IMG/VR virus record: IMGVR_UViG_3300047462_000282 | Coordinates: 1 to 64,000 of that record | Source of the DNA: a virus | Reading direction: 5' to 3' (one strand) | DNA length: 64,000 nucleotides | Part shown: piece by piece, positions 31,647 to 40,682 of the stretch | Numbering within the stretch: position 1 is the first letter of the stretch | Layout of the letters: every line of letters starts with the position of its first letter | Made by a program: the position numbers and the translations under genes | Notes under the pieces: model-generated | Databases searched by the model: none | The model's input: only the letters and a program-made list of their open reading frames with translations | What the model was told of the DNA's origin: nothing

Positions 31647-32228
31647 ATGTATAAGATAGCGATTTGTGGCAAGGCAAATACTGGGAAAAACACCGTTAGT
31701 AAATTAATAGTAGACGAGCCTAGATTGAAATTAGATAGTTACAAATTAATTGCTTTTGCCGACCCCATAAAAGAAATAGCTAAGCTCATGTTTCCTGAAA
31801 TCAAAAGGAAATGGCTTTATGGCTCATCAAAATATCGAGCCCAAGCTATCCCTAATGCTTTCAAGGATGGCAATCCGTTGACCATCCGACAGCTACTGAT
31901 TGATCTGGGAACTGGTGTGGGTCGAGCCTATCGAGAGACAACTTGGTTGGATGCTTTTGACTATACCTTCGAGAAATCTAAGAAAAACAACATAGACATA
32001 GTAATTGTAACTGATGTGCGCTTCCGTAATGAATTTGATCATTTAAAGAAAATGGGGTTCTTTCAAATTAGACTTTTGAGAGATGCCCACTTGAAAATCA
32101 ATCATTCTAGTGAAACTAATCAAGACTCTATTCATGACCAAGAATTTGATTATGTATTGTCTAATAATGGTACGTTAGATGACTTGAAATTGGAAGTAAC
32201 TAAAATTGTAACAAAGCTCGTGTCCTAA
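31647..32228 (+). CDS. Deoxynucleoside monophosphate kinase
   Basis: 193 residues. P-loop GKANTGKNT at 8-16; LIAFADPIKEIAKLMFP; LTIRQLLIDLGTGVGRAY with TTWLDAF; and IVTDVRFRNEFDHLKKMG, followed by RLLRDA, all typical of T4 gp1-type dNMP kinases. It phosphorylates dNMPs to supply DNA synthesis. GAGGAG before ATG. It follows sbcC by nine bases. Confidence 0.9.
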   Translation: MYKIAICGKANTGKNTVSKLIVDEPRLKLDSYKLIAFADPIKEIAKLMFPEIKRKWLYGSSKYRAQAIPNAFKDGNPLTIRQLLIDLGTGVGRAYRETTWLDAFDYTFEKSKKNNIDIVIVTDVRFRNEFDHLKKMGFFQIRLLRDAHLKINHSSETNQDSIHDQEFDYVLSNNGTLDDLKLEVTKIVTKLVS

Positions 32229-32242
32229 GTATATTATGGCAT

Positions 32243-32566
32243 ATGCTTATCATGAGCATGGAGAGTTTGAAGCAAGAGTATGTACCAAAATATTTGGCGG
32301 GCGGGGAACAAAAGTTCTATCGTTTTTTACTACTTTTAGCCTTAAATAAGATAGTTTTGATGGAAAAGGGAGTAGCCCGAGGGTCTCTTCCTGAGTTGGA
32401 ATTTTTAGACTATCATGATTGTTTTTTGATCCTGTATAGACGAGAGGGCGAAGCAGACTATTTGCAAATGGCAAAGCTTTTCCGCCGAGCAGCTCATAAG
32501 ATTTATCGAGTGATGCTCAGAAAGAATATGACTGTTTCCAACGCAAAGTTTCTAAATTTGGTATAA
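32243..32566 (+). CDS. Hypothetical helical protein
   Basis: 107 residues; ATG 32252 or 32258 could also be the start, and no strong ribosome site decides between them. Helical, with FYRFLLLLALNKIVLMEKGV and the basic KLFRRAAHKIYRVMLRKN. Nothing recognised. A TATAAT near the 3' end (32561) is probably chance. Confidence 0.55.
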   Translation: MLIMSMESLKQEYVPKYLAGGEQKFYRFLLLLALNKIVLMEKGVARGSLPELEFLDYHDCFLILYRREGEADYLQMAKLFRRAAHKIYRVMLRKNMTVSNAKFLNLV

Positions 32567-32567
32567 T

Positions 32568-33560
32568 ATGGTTGTAATTAGCGTTTCCGTTACAGAATCA
32601 ATTGAACAGATTATGTCGGGCATTCCGAAGTCTGTTACAATTACCACAAATGTCCCTGCCACCATTTTCTATACGTTGGATGGCAGCGTCCCCAACTTGT
32701 TCTCTACCATGTACACGGGACCTGTATTTTTGCCCACCAACAAGCTCACCGTAATTTTAAACATTCTTGCCACCAATGGAACGGATTCCTCCCCCATTGT
32801 CTCTGAAACTTATCAGACGGACGTAGTAGATAGCAATGCACGCCTGCCACATGCACCTACGGATGTGCCACCAGGCACCAATTTACAAGAATTATATCCT
32901 TTTGGTGACAATGGCATCCAACCAGAGGGTATTTATGGAAACCCTGGTGATGCAGGTGTTACAGTAGATAACCCTGCCCAACCTCAAATTGCTAGCGGTT
33001 TTGATGGTGCTGGTAATGAAACAGGGTTCACCAATCAACCTTATGATTTAGTAAATTACAATATTAAATACTCCACTACCAATGCCGAGGGTGAAACTGG
33101 ACCTGGTGTTGGCAATCTTCCTGCCAATGTTAAGATTCAGCCTGTGATTGCTCCGCCTGAAGAGTCTCAACAGTTTTCTAATATGTTTGATCCCAGAGCT
33201 TTCGTTATTTTCCAAGACACCACCCAAGAGAATCCAAACGATCCGCCAGCCATCAACAGAATGCATTTCACTCTAGAAGACAACGAAAAAGCTAGAGATG
33301 GAAATGCTTATTTTAATACTGGATTAGATGCTCCACCTGTTAGTGGAACTTTTTTGCGTTCACATTATAATCCAAGAACTAATATGATGACGTATTATTA
33401 TTTTGACTCTTGGACTAATAAGTGGATCATTAGCACAACTCCATTTAATCCTAATGGACCATTCGATGGAAATATGTCCAGCATGGCTCAAGCAGGTGGT
33501 GGCTCAGGTGGAAGATTTGTATTTGAGTGGTTAGAATTTACTAGAAGAGTTCTGTTCTAA
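32568..33560 (+). CDS. Protein with N-terminal chitobiase/hexosaminidase C-type beta domain
   Basis: 330 residues. After a short head, SVTITTNVPATIFYTLDGSVP, STMYTGPVFLPTNKLTVIL and ATNGTDSSPI match the CHB_HEX_C immunoglobulin-like domain (about 15-85), found at surfaces. A long Gly/Asn/Pro-rich middle follows and a C-terminal part with MTYYYFDSWTNKWIIST (about 265-282). Probably a virion or fibre protein; no enzyme domain is visible. (First motif in parts: TITTNVPATIFYTLDGS.). Confidence 0.65.
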   Translation: MVVISVSVTESIEQIMSGIPKSVTITTNVPATIFYTLDGSVPNLFSTMYTGPVFLPTNKLTVILNILATNGTDSSPIVSETYQTDVVDSNARLPHAPTDVPPGTNLQELYPFGDNGIQPEGIYGNPGDAGVTVDNPAQPQIASGFDGAGNETGFTNQPYDLVNYNIKYSTTNAEGETGPGVGNLPANVKIQPVIAPPEESQQFSNMFDPRAFVIFQDTTQENPNDPPAINRMHFTLEDNEKARDGNAYFNTGLDAPPVSGTFLRSHYNPRTNMMTYYYFDSWTNKWIISTTPFNPNGPFDGNMSSMAQAGGGSGGRFVFEWLEFTRRVLF

Positions 33561-33609
33561 TTAGAATTAACTATTTCTTCATAAAAATTAAATACGACAG
33601 CATTTCTGA

Positions 33610-33619
33610 CGATATATAG
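33610..33619 (+). promoter_or_regulatory. GATATAT-motif promoter candidate
   Basis: CGATATATAG in an 89-base noncoding gap, 31 bases before the nuclease ATG at 33650. One of the clearest intergenic copies of this motif. Confidence 0.5.
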
Positions 33620-33649
33620 ATTTGCACATATTAATCGAAAGAAAAATTA

Positions 33650-34438
33650 ATGTCAGAAGATTTGCGCCTGTCGGTCAGCAAAACCAAAACTTTTAAGGAT
33701 TGCAAAGCTAAATTCAAATTCTGCTACGTGGAAAAGCTCCCACGCAAGGATTGGGATTTCCACACCTTTGGTAAGTTTTGCCACAAAGTATTAGAAGAGT
33801 TTCACAATGCGTATATTGCACGAGACTCTCAGCTTGCATTCAATGTAGAAATGGGTAATTCTTATAAGCTTGCTATTAAGGAGTTTGGCGATAAGATGAC
33901 TCCTGAAATGAAAAAAGATTGCTGGGCAATTATAGATAAATATCTTCGCATTGTTACCCATGACAAGAAAAATAATTTATCAGCCAATGTGATTGCCTGT
34001 GAGAAAAATTTTGAATTACCAGTTGGTGAAAATATTATATTAAACGGGATGATTGACAGGATTCAAATCGATGACGATAATGTTGTGCATGTTTGTGACT
34101 ATAAAACAGTCAAAAATAAAAAATATCTGAAGGATGATTTCTTTCAATTATTGACGTATGCTTACGTTATAATTTCAGAGAATCCAAGCATAACTAAAGT
34201 TAGAGCATCCTATATTTTATTGAGACATGATTTCGAGTATATTACTACTGAGTTCTCAGTCCCTGAGATTTTGACTATTAAAGATCAGTATGTTGAGTAT
34301 GCTCGTCAAATGCTTACGGAAAAGGAATTTACTCCCAATCCAACTGTGTTATGTAATTTCTGTGATTTTCTACAAAACTGCCCAGAAGGCAAAACTAAAG
34401 CATTCAACCAAAATGTTTATGGTGAAGTGAGCTGGTAA
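33650..34438 (+). CDS. Cas4/AddB-like PD-(D/E)XK nuclease with predicted 4Fe-4S cluster
   Basis: 262 residues. Motifs in order: GKFCHKVLEEF (His45), LNGMIDRI (Asp), VCDYKT (Asp-x-Lys) and QLLTYAY (Gln). An early Cys18 and a C-terminal Cys235/238/244 set (CNFCDFLQNC) fit the cluster layout of Cas4 and AddB. It probably processes DNA ends. No Cas1/Cas2 or CRISPR is nearby, so phage recombination is the likely role. It ends in GEVSW, the same five residues found at the start of the SSB. Confidence 0.85.
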   Translation: MSEDLRLSVSKTKTFKDCKAKFKFCYVEKLPRKDWDFHTFGKFCHKVLEEFHNAYIARDSQLAFNVEMGNSYKLAIKEFGDKMTPEMKKDCWAIIDKYLRIVTHDKKNNLSANVIACEKNFELPVGENIILNGMIDRIQIDDDNVVHVCDYKTVKNKKYLKDDFFQLLTYAYVIISENPSITKVRASYILLRHDFEYITTEFSVPEILTIKDQYVEYARQMLTEKEFTPNPTVLCNFCDFLQNCPEGKTKAFNQNVYGEVSW

Positions 34439-34447
34439 GAGGAACAA

Positions 34448-35695
34448 ATGCAAATTGAAGTAACTGAATTAGAACCATGTAAGCTGTCCGTTAAATATGA
34501 AGCGGGAGCTTTTGAAATCCTCAATAAAAGAGGAGAGATTTTAAATGCTTTCAAGAAAGCTCCGGTACCAGGCTTTAGAGAGGGCAAGGCAACTATCGAT
34601 GTGATTAAGGTGCATTACCGCCAACAAATCGAGGAGTCCCTGAAGCGCGCTCTAGCAGAAGATGCTTATCACAATACTCTGTTCGAAAAGAAGATTCGTC
34701 CCCATGGTGCACCAAAGTTCAATACTTTGTTGTTAGCCGATGGCAAGTTCACTTGTGATTTTGAACTGTACACCAAACCAGATTTTGAGTTGGCTCCTTT
34801 CAAGGAAATGGAAGTGCCAAAGCCTCATGCATCGCACACGGCAGTAGAGGTTGGAGAGCAAATGCTCCAAGAGCTACGTGTACGTTTTGGTGATGTGGTT
34901 CCATATTCGGAAACTGATTTCGTTCAAATGGGCGACAACGTTATTGTGGACTACGAAGGTTCCGTGGATGGCACCGTTGAACCAAATCTATCAGCTACTG
35001 GAGAAATGATTACCATGGGTCGTAGTTCTGTGCCACAGTTTGATAGTAACTTGTTGGGCATGACTCTTGGAGAAGTTAGAGAGTTTGATATGGTAGTTCC
35101 AGAAAATGGATTACCATCTTTGTCTGGTAAGACAGTTCATATGAAGGCTACTCTGGTTATGGGATCCAAGACTACGCCTTGTGCCCTAGATGATGAGCTT
35201 GCTAAAAAGTTAGGTAAGAAAGACTATCCAGAACTGCGTGATTTTGTATTTTCAACGGCAGGAGCCAGACTTGAGAATGAAAGCAAAATGATGCTAACTG
35301 AAGCGGTTGCTGTCAAAATGGTAGATGACAATAAGTTCTCAGTTCCTAACTGGATGTCTTTGTCAGAAGCACAATATTTGGCACACCAATCCAAATTAGA
35401 TTGGGCAACCTTACCAGATTCAGATAAAGAAAAGTATATGGAGCTGGCTGAAAAGAATGTTAAACTATCGCTTATCTTAGACAAGATCAGAGAAGTAGAG
35501 CCAGAAGCTCAGCTGTCTGATCAAGAAGTATTTGAAGTTATTAAACAGAACCTGGCTCATACCCAAGTTCAGAAACCAATTGATGATATTATCAAAGAGA
35601 TGAATAGAACAGGATATCTACAAATTTTATTCTCTCGTATCAGAGATGAAAACACACTAGATTTTGTAGTTAAAAAAGCAAAAGTAATCGAGTAA
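34448..35695 (+). CDS. tig: Trigger factor chaperone
   Basis: 415 residues, near the cellular length of about 430. The N-domain has the ribosome-docking loop GFREGKA (42-48), followed by the FKBP-like PPIase domain (about 150-240; NVIVDYEGSVDGT, FDSNLLGMTLGEVREFD) and helical arms to the end (EVFEVIKQNLAHTQVQKPI). Trigger factor sits at the exit tunnel and shields nascent chains. A phage copy is unusual and could be tuned to fold abundant virion proteins. GAGG before ATG. Confidence 0.95.
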   Translation: MQIEVTELEPCKLSVKYEAGAFEILNKRGEILNAFKKAPVPGFREGKATIDVIKVHYRQQIEESLKRALAEDAYHNTLFEKKIRPHGAPKFNTLLLADGKFTCDFELYTKPDFELAPFKEMEVPKPHASHTAVEVGEQMLQELRVRFGDVVPYSETDFVQMGDNVIVDYEGSVDGTVEPNLSATGEMITMGRSSVPQFDSNLLGMTLGEVREFDMVVPENGLPSLSGKTVHMKATLVMGSKTTPCALDDELAKKLGKKDYPELRDFVFSTAGARLENESKMMLTEAVAVKMVDDNKFSVPNWMSLSEAQYLAHQSKLDWATLPDSDKEKYMELAEKNVKLSLILDKIREVEPEAQLSDQEVFEVIKQNLAHTQVQKPIDDIIKEMNRTGYLQILFSRIRDENTLDFVVKKAKVIE

Positions 35696-35705
35696 GAGGA
35701 TTAAT

Positions 35706-36023
35706 ATGAGTAAGACCAAAGATCAAGCACCGTCCGCATTTCCAGAGAAATGGCTCAAGATAATTAACAAGAGCCCAGAGTTCAAGGACACTGCAGATGC
35801 TGCAAGCGAAGAAGATTTGAAAAAGATCATCGTAGAATGTGAAGGTAACATTTATACTGTAGAAGCTGAAATGGCTGCCGACACTAAACTCAATAGCGCC
35901 AAGGAATTAGTTAAAGAGTATTCTGCTGCACATAAAGATGCCCTAAAATACCAGATGGCAAAGATTAAGTATGCCTTATTTTTGTTAGAAGGTAAAGGCG
36001 TTGAATTAGACAATAAAGATTAA
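35706..36023 (+). CDS. Hypothetical helical protein
   Basis: 105 residues, helical and acidic (EEDLKKIIVECEGNIYTVEA, KDALKYQMAKIKYALFLLEG). GAGG before ATG, eleven bases after trigger factor. No domain recognised; it may act together with trigger factor, but this is from position only. Confidence 0.6.
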   Translation: MSKTKDQAPSAFPEKWLKIINKSPEFKDTADAASEEDLKKIIVECEGNIYTVEAEMAADTKLNSAKELVKEYSAAHKDALKYQMAKIKYALFLLEGKGVELDNKD

Positions 36024-36028
36024 TTGTA

Positions 36029-36062
36029 TTTCATCATCTACTGTTATAGTAAGATGATGAAA
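36029..36062 (+). promoter_or_regulatory. Hairpin enclosing the start of the next gene
   Basis: Eleven-base arms TTTCATCATCT (36029-36039) and AGATGATGAAA (36052-36062) with a 12-base loop; the second arm contains both candidate ATG codons (36054, 36057). A folded mRNA would hide the start. It could also be a weak terminator for the preceding gene. Confidence 0.45.
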
Positions 36063-36335
36063 GTTGAACGATTTACCATTCAAGCCTGTTGTGGAAGAAC
36101 TTCATTGATCTTCAAAACGGACCAACCTTTAACTACAGGGCACCTAGCATCGCTAGTTGCCCTTGGTTTTAAAGAGGCTCCCCACTTTACTAAAGCCGGA
36201 ATTCTATATGTGGATAATCCGGACTTGATAGTAACGGGTCCAATTGGGTCCGACCGCCTACAAGTTAAGTGCAAAGTCGCTGATTGTCAGCAAAAGATCA
36301 ATGATTTTGAGGTGTTACTACAGCAATTAGGGTGA
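36054..36335 (+). CDS. Hypothetical protein
   Basis: 93 residues from ATG 36054 (MMKVERFTIQACCGRTSLIF). Compact alpha/beta pattern with CC near 11-12 and VKCKVADCQQKINDF near the end. Unknown. The start lies in a hairpin and lacks a good ribosome site, so translation may be regulated or coupled to the preceding gene. Confidence 0.55.
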   Translation: MMKVERFTIQACCGRTSLIFKTDQPLTTGHLASLVALGFKEAPHFTKAGILYVDNPDLIVTGPIGSDRLQVKCKVADCQQKINDFEVLLQQLG

Positions 36336-36339
36336 GAAC

Positions 36340-36996
36340 ATGTCCAATAAGGGTGTCGGGTCGATTGACTATTTCCGTAAGAAAGTAACAAAAACTTACG
36401 AATTTATCTCGACCTCATACCATGAGGCTGGGCATACTGTGTATGGATTGCTTAATTATATGAATATTGAGTCTATTATTGTCTACGAAGACAAAAAACT
36501 CAAAAGAATTTGCGGCTTTACATACTATGATTCTCCCAAATTAGATAGTATTGAGTGCGATGAGCTACTTTCTAATCGAGTTCATGCAGAAATAGGTCTG
36601 TCCTATGCTGGGTTGGTTGCGGAAAAGCGCCAATTTGCATTAGCTTCGGGTTCTAATAAATTTCCACTATTCTTAAAAGATGGCTCCTCAGATGACACTA
36701 TTGAGGCTTCTAACATAATGAGAAAGTATCAAGTTGCCCCTCCTGGAAGAAAAAGATATGAGTTCAAAAAGAAAATGATTAGGGAAGTGGGCACCCAATT
36801 ACAAGAACATTGGGATGCTGTTACAATAATAGCACATGCTTTGTTCCGTAAGAAACAACTCAGCACCGCCGAAGTTAAAGATTTACTGATAAAAAAGAGC
36901 AAAAATAAGAAATTCTGGAAAAATCAATTCAAAATGATTGAGTCTATTTATTTAGAAGATGGCTCTTCAGTTTTTCCTCAATCGATTATCAATTAA
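36340..36996 (+). CDS. Stand-alone M41 (FtsH-type) zinc protease
   Basis: 218 residues. STSYHEAGHTVYGLL carries the metal motif HEAGH (28-32); LSYAGLVAEKR and GSSDDTIEASNIMRKY match FtsH M41 helices, the latter including the third zinc ligand region. The AAA module and membrane helices of FtsH are missing. Proteolysis would need an external unfoldase or unfolded substrates. The Bcs1-like ATPase at 18766 is a candidate partner, unproven. GAGAACATG start region. Confidence 0.8.
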   Translation: MSNKGVGSIDYFRKKVTKTYEFISTSYHEAGHTVYGLLNYMNIESIIVYEDKKLKRICGFTYYDSPKLDSIECDELLSNRVHAEIGLSYAGLVAEKRQFALASGSNKFPLFLKDGSSDDTIEASNIMRKYQVAPPGRKRYEFKKKMIREVGTQLQEHWDAVTIIAHALFRKKQLSTAEVKDLLIKKSKNKKFWKNQFKMIESIYLEDGSSVFPQSIIN

Positions 36997-37101
36997 CCGT
37001 ATTCCCTGGCAAGACATACTTGATCTACTTTATTAGATCAGAAACGCTCGTGAGTGAGTTAGATATGTTCATGTCATAATACAAACCCAAGGAAGTGTAT
37101 C

Positions 37102-40100
37102 ATGATGGATTTTGTTTCATTACATAATCAAACCGATTTTTCTATTCTCGATTCTTTAGTATCGCCTAAGGCTCTGTTTCAACGAGCCAAAGAACTTGGG
37201 CAGACAGCATTAGCCATAACAGACCACGGAACACTTGCTGGCGCATGGGATGCCATGAAAGCCGCAAAAGATACTGGTGTCAAATTGATTATGGGTTGTG
37301 AATGCTACTTCGTGGATGACGCTACCCACGTAGAAGAAAAGTTTAGACATGTAGTGTTGCTTGCTAAAAATGCTACAGGCTACCGTAATCTGCTCACGCT
37401 AAACAAAAAGGGATTTGACCAGGGTTCGTTTTTAGGTAAGCGAGTCTATCCAATCATAGACTGGAAATTATTAGAACAATACTCTGAAGGTCTCATTTGC
37501 TTAACTGCATGCGGCAATGGTATTGTTAGCCAATTGCTAATGAATAAAAAGTTCGATGAGGCAGAAAAAACTATACTGAAACTCAAATCATTGTTTGGAG
37601 ATAATTTGGGGCTAGAGATTCAGCCAAACAATATGAAGCGTGGTTCCAATATTTTCAATGATGAAATTGATCAGCAGTTTTTGAACAGGCGTTTAATTGA
37701 TCTTGGAAAGATTCATGGTGTCAAAGTAGTGCCAGCATGCAATGCTCACTATGCGAAGAAAGAAGATTCAGACGTTCATAACGTATTTTTGGCAATTGGT
37801 TCACATCAGCCAGTGTTCTCCAACTATCGTTTGCGTTATCCAGTTCCTGAATTTTATTTGAAGACGGGCGACGAGGTAAAAGCATTCTTTACTAGAAACT
37901 ATGGCGAGGCTTATGCAGAAGAGCTGTGCGCTAACACTTTGTACTTTGCGGACATGTGTGAGAAACCAGATTGGATTGATCCAAAGTTCTCCAATCCAAG
38001 CGGCAAAGAGCTGCCAATTTTCCCGGTAAAGGACGAGCCAGACTATGCAGAATTTCTAAAGTGGGCGATTCATCAGGATGATGCTGTAAAGAAACTAGAG
38101 GAAGATAAACAGTTTCTAAGATTTCATTGTCAAAAGTTTTTTGAGTCTCGTATCAAAGACTTGAATGATGAGAAGCGTATTCAATATAATCTTCGATTAG
38201 AAGAAGAGTTGGACGTTATCGAATTTCATGGCTTCTCAAGCTACATGTTGATTGTGGCTGACTACATTGACTGGGCTCGCAAAAATGATATTGCTGTGGG
38301 CGATGGTCGAGGCTCTGTAGGAGGTTCGCTAATTGCATTCCTTCTAGGAATTCACCAAGCAGACCCTATTAAGTATGATTTGATTTTTGCTCGTTTTCAC
38401 AACAAGGAAAAGTCCAGTTTCCCAGATATTGATACTGACTTTGCTCCGTCTGGACGCGTGCGCGTGCAGGAGTACTTACGTAAAAAATATGGTGAAGATC
38501 ATGTAGCTCACGTATCTAACGTAAACACTATCACACCAAAAGTTTATGTCCGAGATATTTCTAGAGCCTGCGAACTTGGTGGGTCCCGTGAACGAGCCAT
38601 TGAAATTGGCAATGAAGTAGCAGATTGTATTCCATCAGATATCCATTCCATCGATGACGCTTTTACTAAGGTTCCACTATTTTCAGAGTACTGCAAAAGA
38701 TATCCAGAGTTCATAAAGTACAAGGATATTTGTGGCAAGTATCGAGCTTGGTCCACTCACGCTGGTGGTATTATCATTTCTGCCCGTCCCCTGACTGGTT
38801 TGGTTCCGTTACGAAAAGATAAGGACGGCGCCCTAGCTATCGAGTACGATAAAGAAAAAGCGGAAGAAAATGGTTTGGTCAAGATGGATACCTTAGGATT
38901 AGCTACTCTAGACATTATTGGTGAGACTTACAAAATCATCCGCGAACGCGGAAAGGTGCCACCTCCCTTCATCATCGATTATGATGTTTATGATAAGCCA
39001 TCTTATGATCTAATTACGAGCGGTGATACTTTCTGTGTTTTCCAGCTAGGTACCAGTGGAGGTACCATTGATTTGTGCCGTCGCATCAAACCAGCCAACA
39101 TCAATGACCTGGCAAACATCAACGCTTTGGCGAGACCATCCGCCCGCGACATGCGCAACGACTTCATCAAAACCAGGGATGGAGAGAAGAAGATGACTCT
39201 GCTACATCCAAAGCTAGGCAGAGCTTTCAATAGCACTTATGGCTTCGGTTTATATGAAGAGTGCTTGATGTATTTGGCTCAGGACGTCGCAGGATGGAGC
39301 CTTCACTCTGCAGATCGCTTGCGCAAACTGACTAAGGAAAAGGGCAAGAATCCAAAAAAAGCACAGCAATGGAGATCGGAATTCATTGCAGATGCCGTTA
39401 AGAATGGTGTACAAGAAGCTATCGCTCAGCGTATTTGGGATGAAGTAGTTGACAAGTTTCAAGGCTACGGATTCAACGTCTCTCATGCTGTGTTGTATTC
39501 TATGACTGGATACAAGACCGCTTTCTTGAAAGCCAACTTCCCAATAGAGTTTTTATTGGCAAACTTAATGGCAGAAGTCAGATCTAATGCTCCCGACTCC
39601 AAGAGCAACATTGAGAAGATCAAGAAGGAGCTTCGAGGTCATCGCGTCAAGTTATTGCCACCGGATATCAATACCTCACAATTAACTTATACTATTTCGG
39701 ACGGCAATAAGCTGTTGACCGGTTTGGACGCCCTAAAGTTCGTAGGAGAAGACGCTATCAAAGACATTATCCAGAAGCGCCCCTTCAAGAGCTTCTTCGA
39801 TTTCATGGCGCGTGTAGATTCTAAGAAAGTGCGTGCGAACAGCATTCAAGCATTGGCAGCTGCAGGAGCTATGGATTCTTTTAAGATTCCAAGAAAGCTT
39901 CTGTTCTTGTACTGCTCCGATTATAGGAAGAAATTACAAGTATGGTTGAAGAAGCATAATCCAAATCTTGAAGAGTTTGTTTATCCTTGGCCAAGTGAGC
40001 CAGATTGGAAAATCTCTGAACTATATGCACTTGAACAATTTTATCTTGCTGAATCATTTGTTTGTAAACCAGCTGATGCATATGGTAAATTTTTCAAAGA

Positions 40101-40620
40101 TACACATAAGACAGTTTATGATATCAAGAAGTCTAAAGATAAGACTAAGTTAGCTCCAATCAAAGCAATTATTAGAAGTTATTTTGAATTCAAGGTAAAG
40201 AAAGAGACCAGTAAATATTATGGTCAATCTATGATCAAAGCGGTTATAGAAGACGCCAATGGTGACCAATGCGGATGTACTATCTTTCCAGATCGCTGGA
40301 AGACAGTCCAAGATCGTATCAAAGAAGTCAATAGTAAAGCCGAATTCGATGTTGGTGTAGCTTTGAGCTTCGCTGGAAACACCAATAATTATGAAGATGA
40401 TATGGGCGTGATTTTAGACGATTTGTTTGATGTAGCTTGCATTCCAGCGCTTCCGGCTGACTTGAAAGCTAAAAAGATAAATTTGAAAGAAGCTAAAGCT
40501 AAAATCACGCAAGAAAAGAGCAAAAAGTCTAAGGATCCCAAAGACTTATTGGAACGCATTGAAGACTCTTTATATGATGAGGGACTGATTGATTTAGAGG
40601 AAGAAAACCCTGACGACTGA
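37102..40620 (+). CDS. dnaE: DNA polymerase III alpha subunit
   Basis: 1172 residues, full DnaE size. PHP domain at the N-terminus (LHNQTDFSILDS, ITDHGTLAGAWD, NAHYAKKEDSDVH); palm with GDGRGSVGGSLIAF and catalytic PDIDTDF (441-447); finger and tau-contact regions follow, and a C-terminal OB-fold (about 1005-1110). An unusual replicase choice for a phage, since most use PolA or PolB types. The Lys-rich tail ends in DLEEENPDD. It would rely on host or unseen phage clamp. AAGGAAG precedes ATG. Confidence 0.96.
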   Translation: MMDFVSLHNQTDFSILDSLVSPKALFQRAKELGQTALAITDHGTLAGAWDAMKAAKDTGVKLIMGCECYFVDDATHVEEKFRHVVLLAKNATGYRNLLTLNKKGFDQGSFLGKRVYPIIDWKLLEQYSEGLICLTACGNGIVSQLLMNKKFDEAEKTILKLKSLFGDNLGLEIQPNNMKRGSNIFNDEIDQQFLNRRLIDLGKIHGVKVVPACNAHYAKKEDSDVHNVFLAIGSHQPVFSNYRLRYPVPEFYLKTGDEVKAFFTRNYGEAYAEELCANTLYFADMCEKPDWIDPKFSNPSGKELPIFPVKDEPDYAEFLKWAIHQDDAVKKLEEDKQFLRFHCQKFFESRIKDLNDEKRIQYNLRLEEELDVIEFHGFSSYMLIVADYIDWARKNDIAVGDGRGSVGGSLIAFLLGIHQADPIKYDLIFARFHNKEKSSFPDIDTDFAPSGRVRVQEYLRKKYGEDHVAHVSNVNTITPKVYVRDISRACELGGSRERAIEIGNEVADCIPSDIHSIDDAFTKVPLFSEYCKRYPEFIKYKDICGKYRAWSTHAGGIIISARPLTGLVPLRKDKDGALAIEYDKEKAEENGLVKMDTLGLATLDIIGETYKIIRERGKVPPPFIIDYDVYDKPSYDLITSGDTFCVFQLGTSGGTIDLCRRIKPANINDLANINALARPSARDMRNDFIKTRDGEKKMTLLHPKLGRAFNSTYGFGLYEECLMYLAQDVAGWSLHSADRLRKLTKEKGKNPKKAQQWRSEFIADAVKNGVQEAIAQRIWDEVVDKFQGYGFNVSHAVLYSMTGYKTAFLKANFPIEFLLANLMAEVRSNAPDSKSNIEKIKKELRGHRVKLLPPDINTSQLTYTISDGNKLLTGLDALKFVGEDAIKDIIQKRPFKSFFDFMARVDSKKVRANSIQALAAAGAMDSFKIPRKLLFLYCSDYRKKLQVWLKKHNPNLEEFVYPWPSEPDWKISELYALEQFYLAESFVCKPADAYGKFFKDTHKTVYDIKKSKDKTKLAPIKAIIRSYFEFKVKKETSKYYGQSMIKAVIEDANGDQCGCTIFPDRWKTVQDRIKEVNSKAEFDVGVALSFAGNTNNYEDDMGVILDDLFDVACIPALPADLKAKKINLKEAKAKITQEKSKKSKDPKDLLERIEDSLYDEGLIDLEEENPDD

Positions 40621-40682
40621 TATTATAATTAACTTTTTGAAATAAAAGTAGATTTGATCTATCAATACTTTCATATTTTGAT

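Noticed and set aside
32559-32566. TGGTATAAT immediately before ATG 32568
   Set aside because: Transcription would start inside the gene; no alternative downstream start is convincing.
37102-40620. Intein or group I intron in dnaE because an HNH gene follows it
   Set aside because: The DnaE motifs run uninterrupted at normal spacing; the HNH gene is downstream and free-standing.
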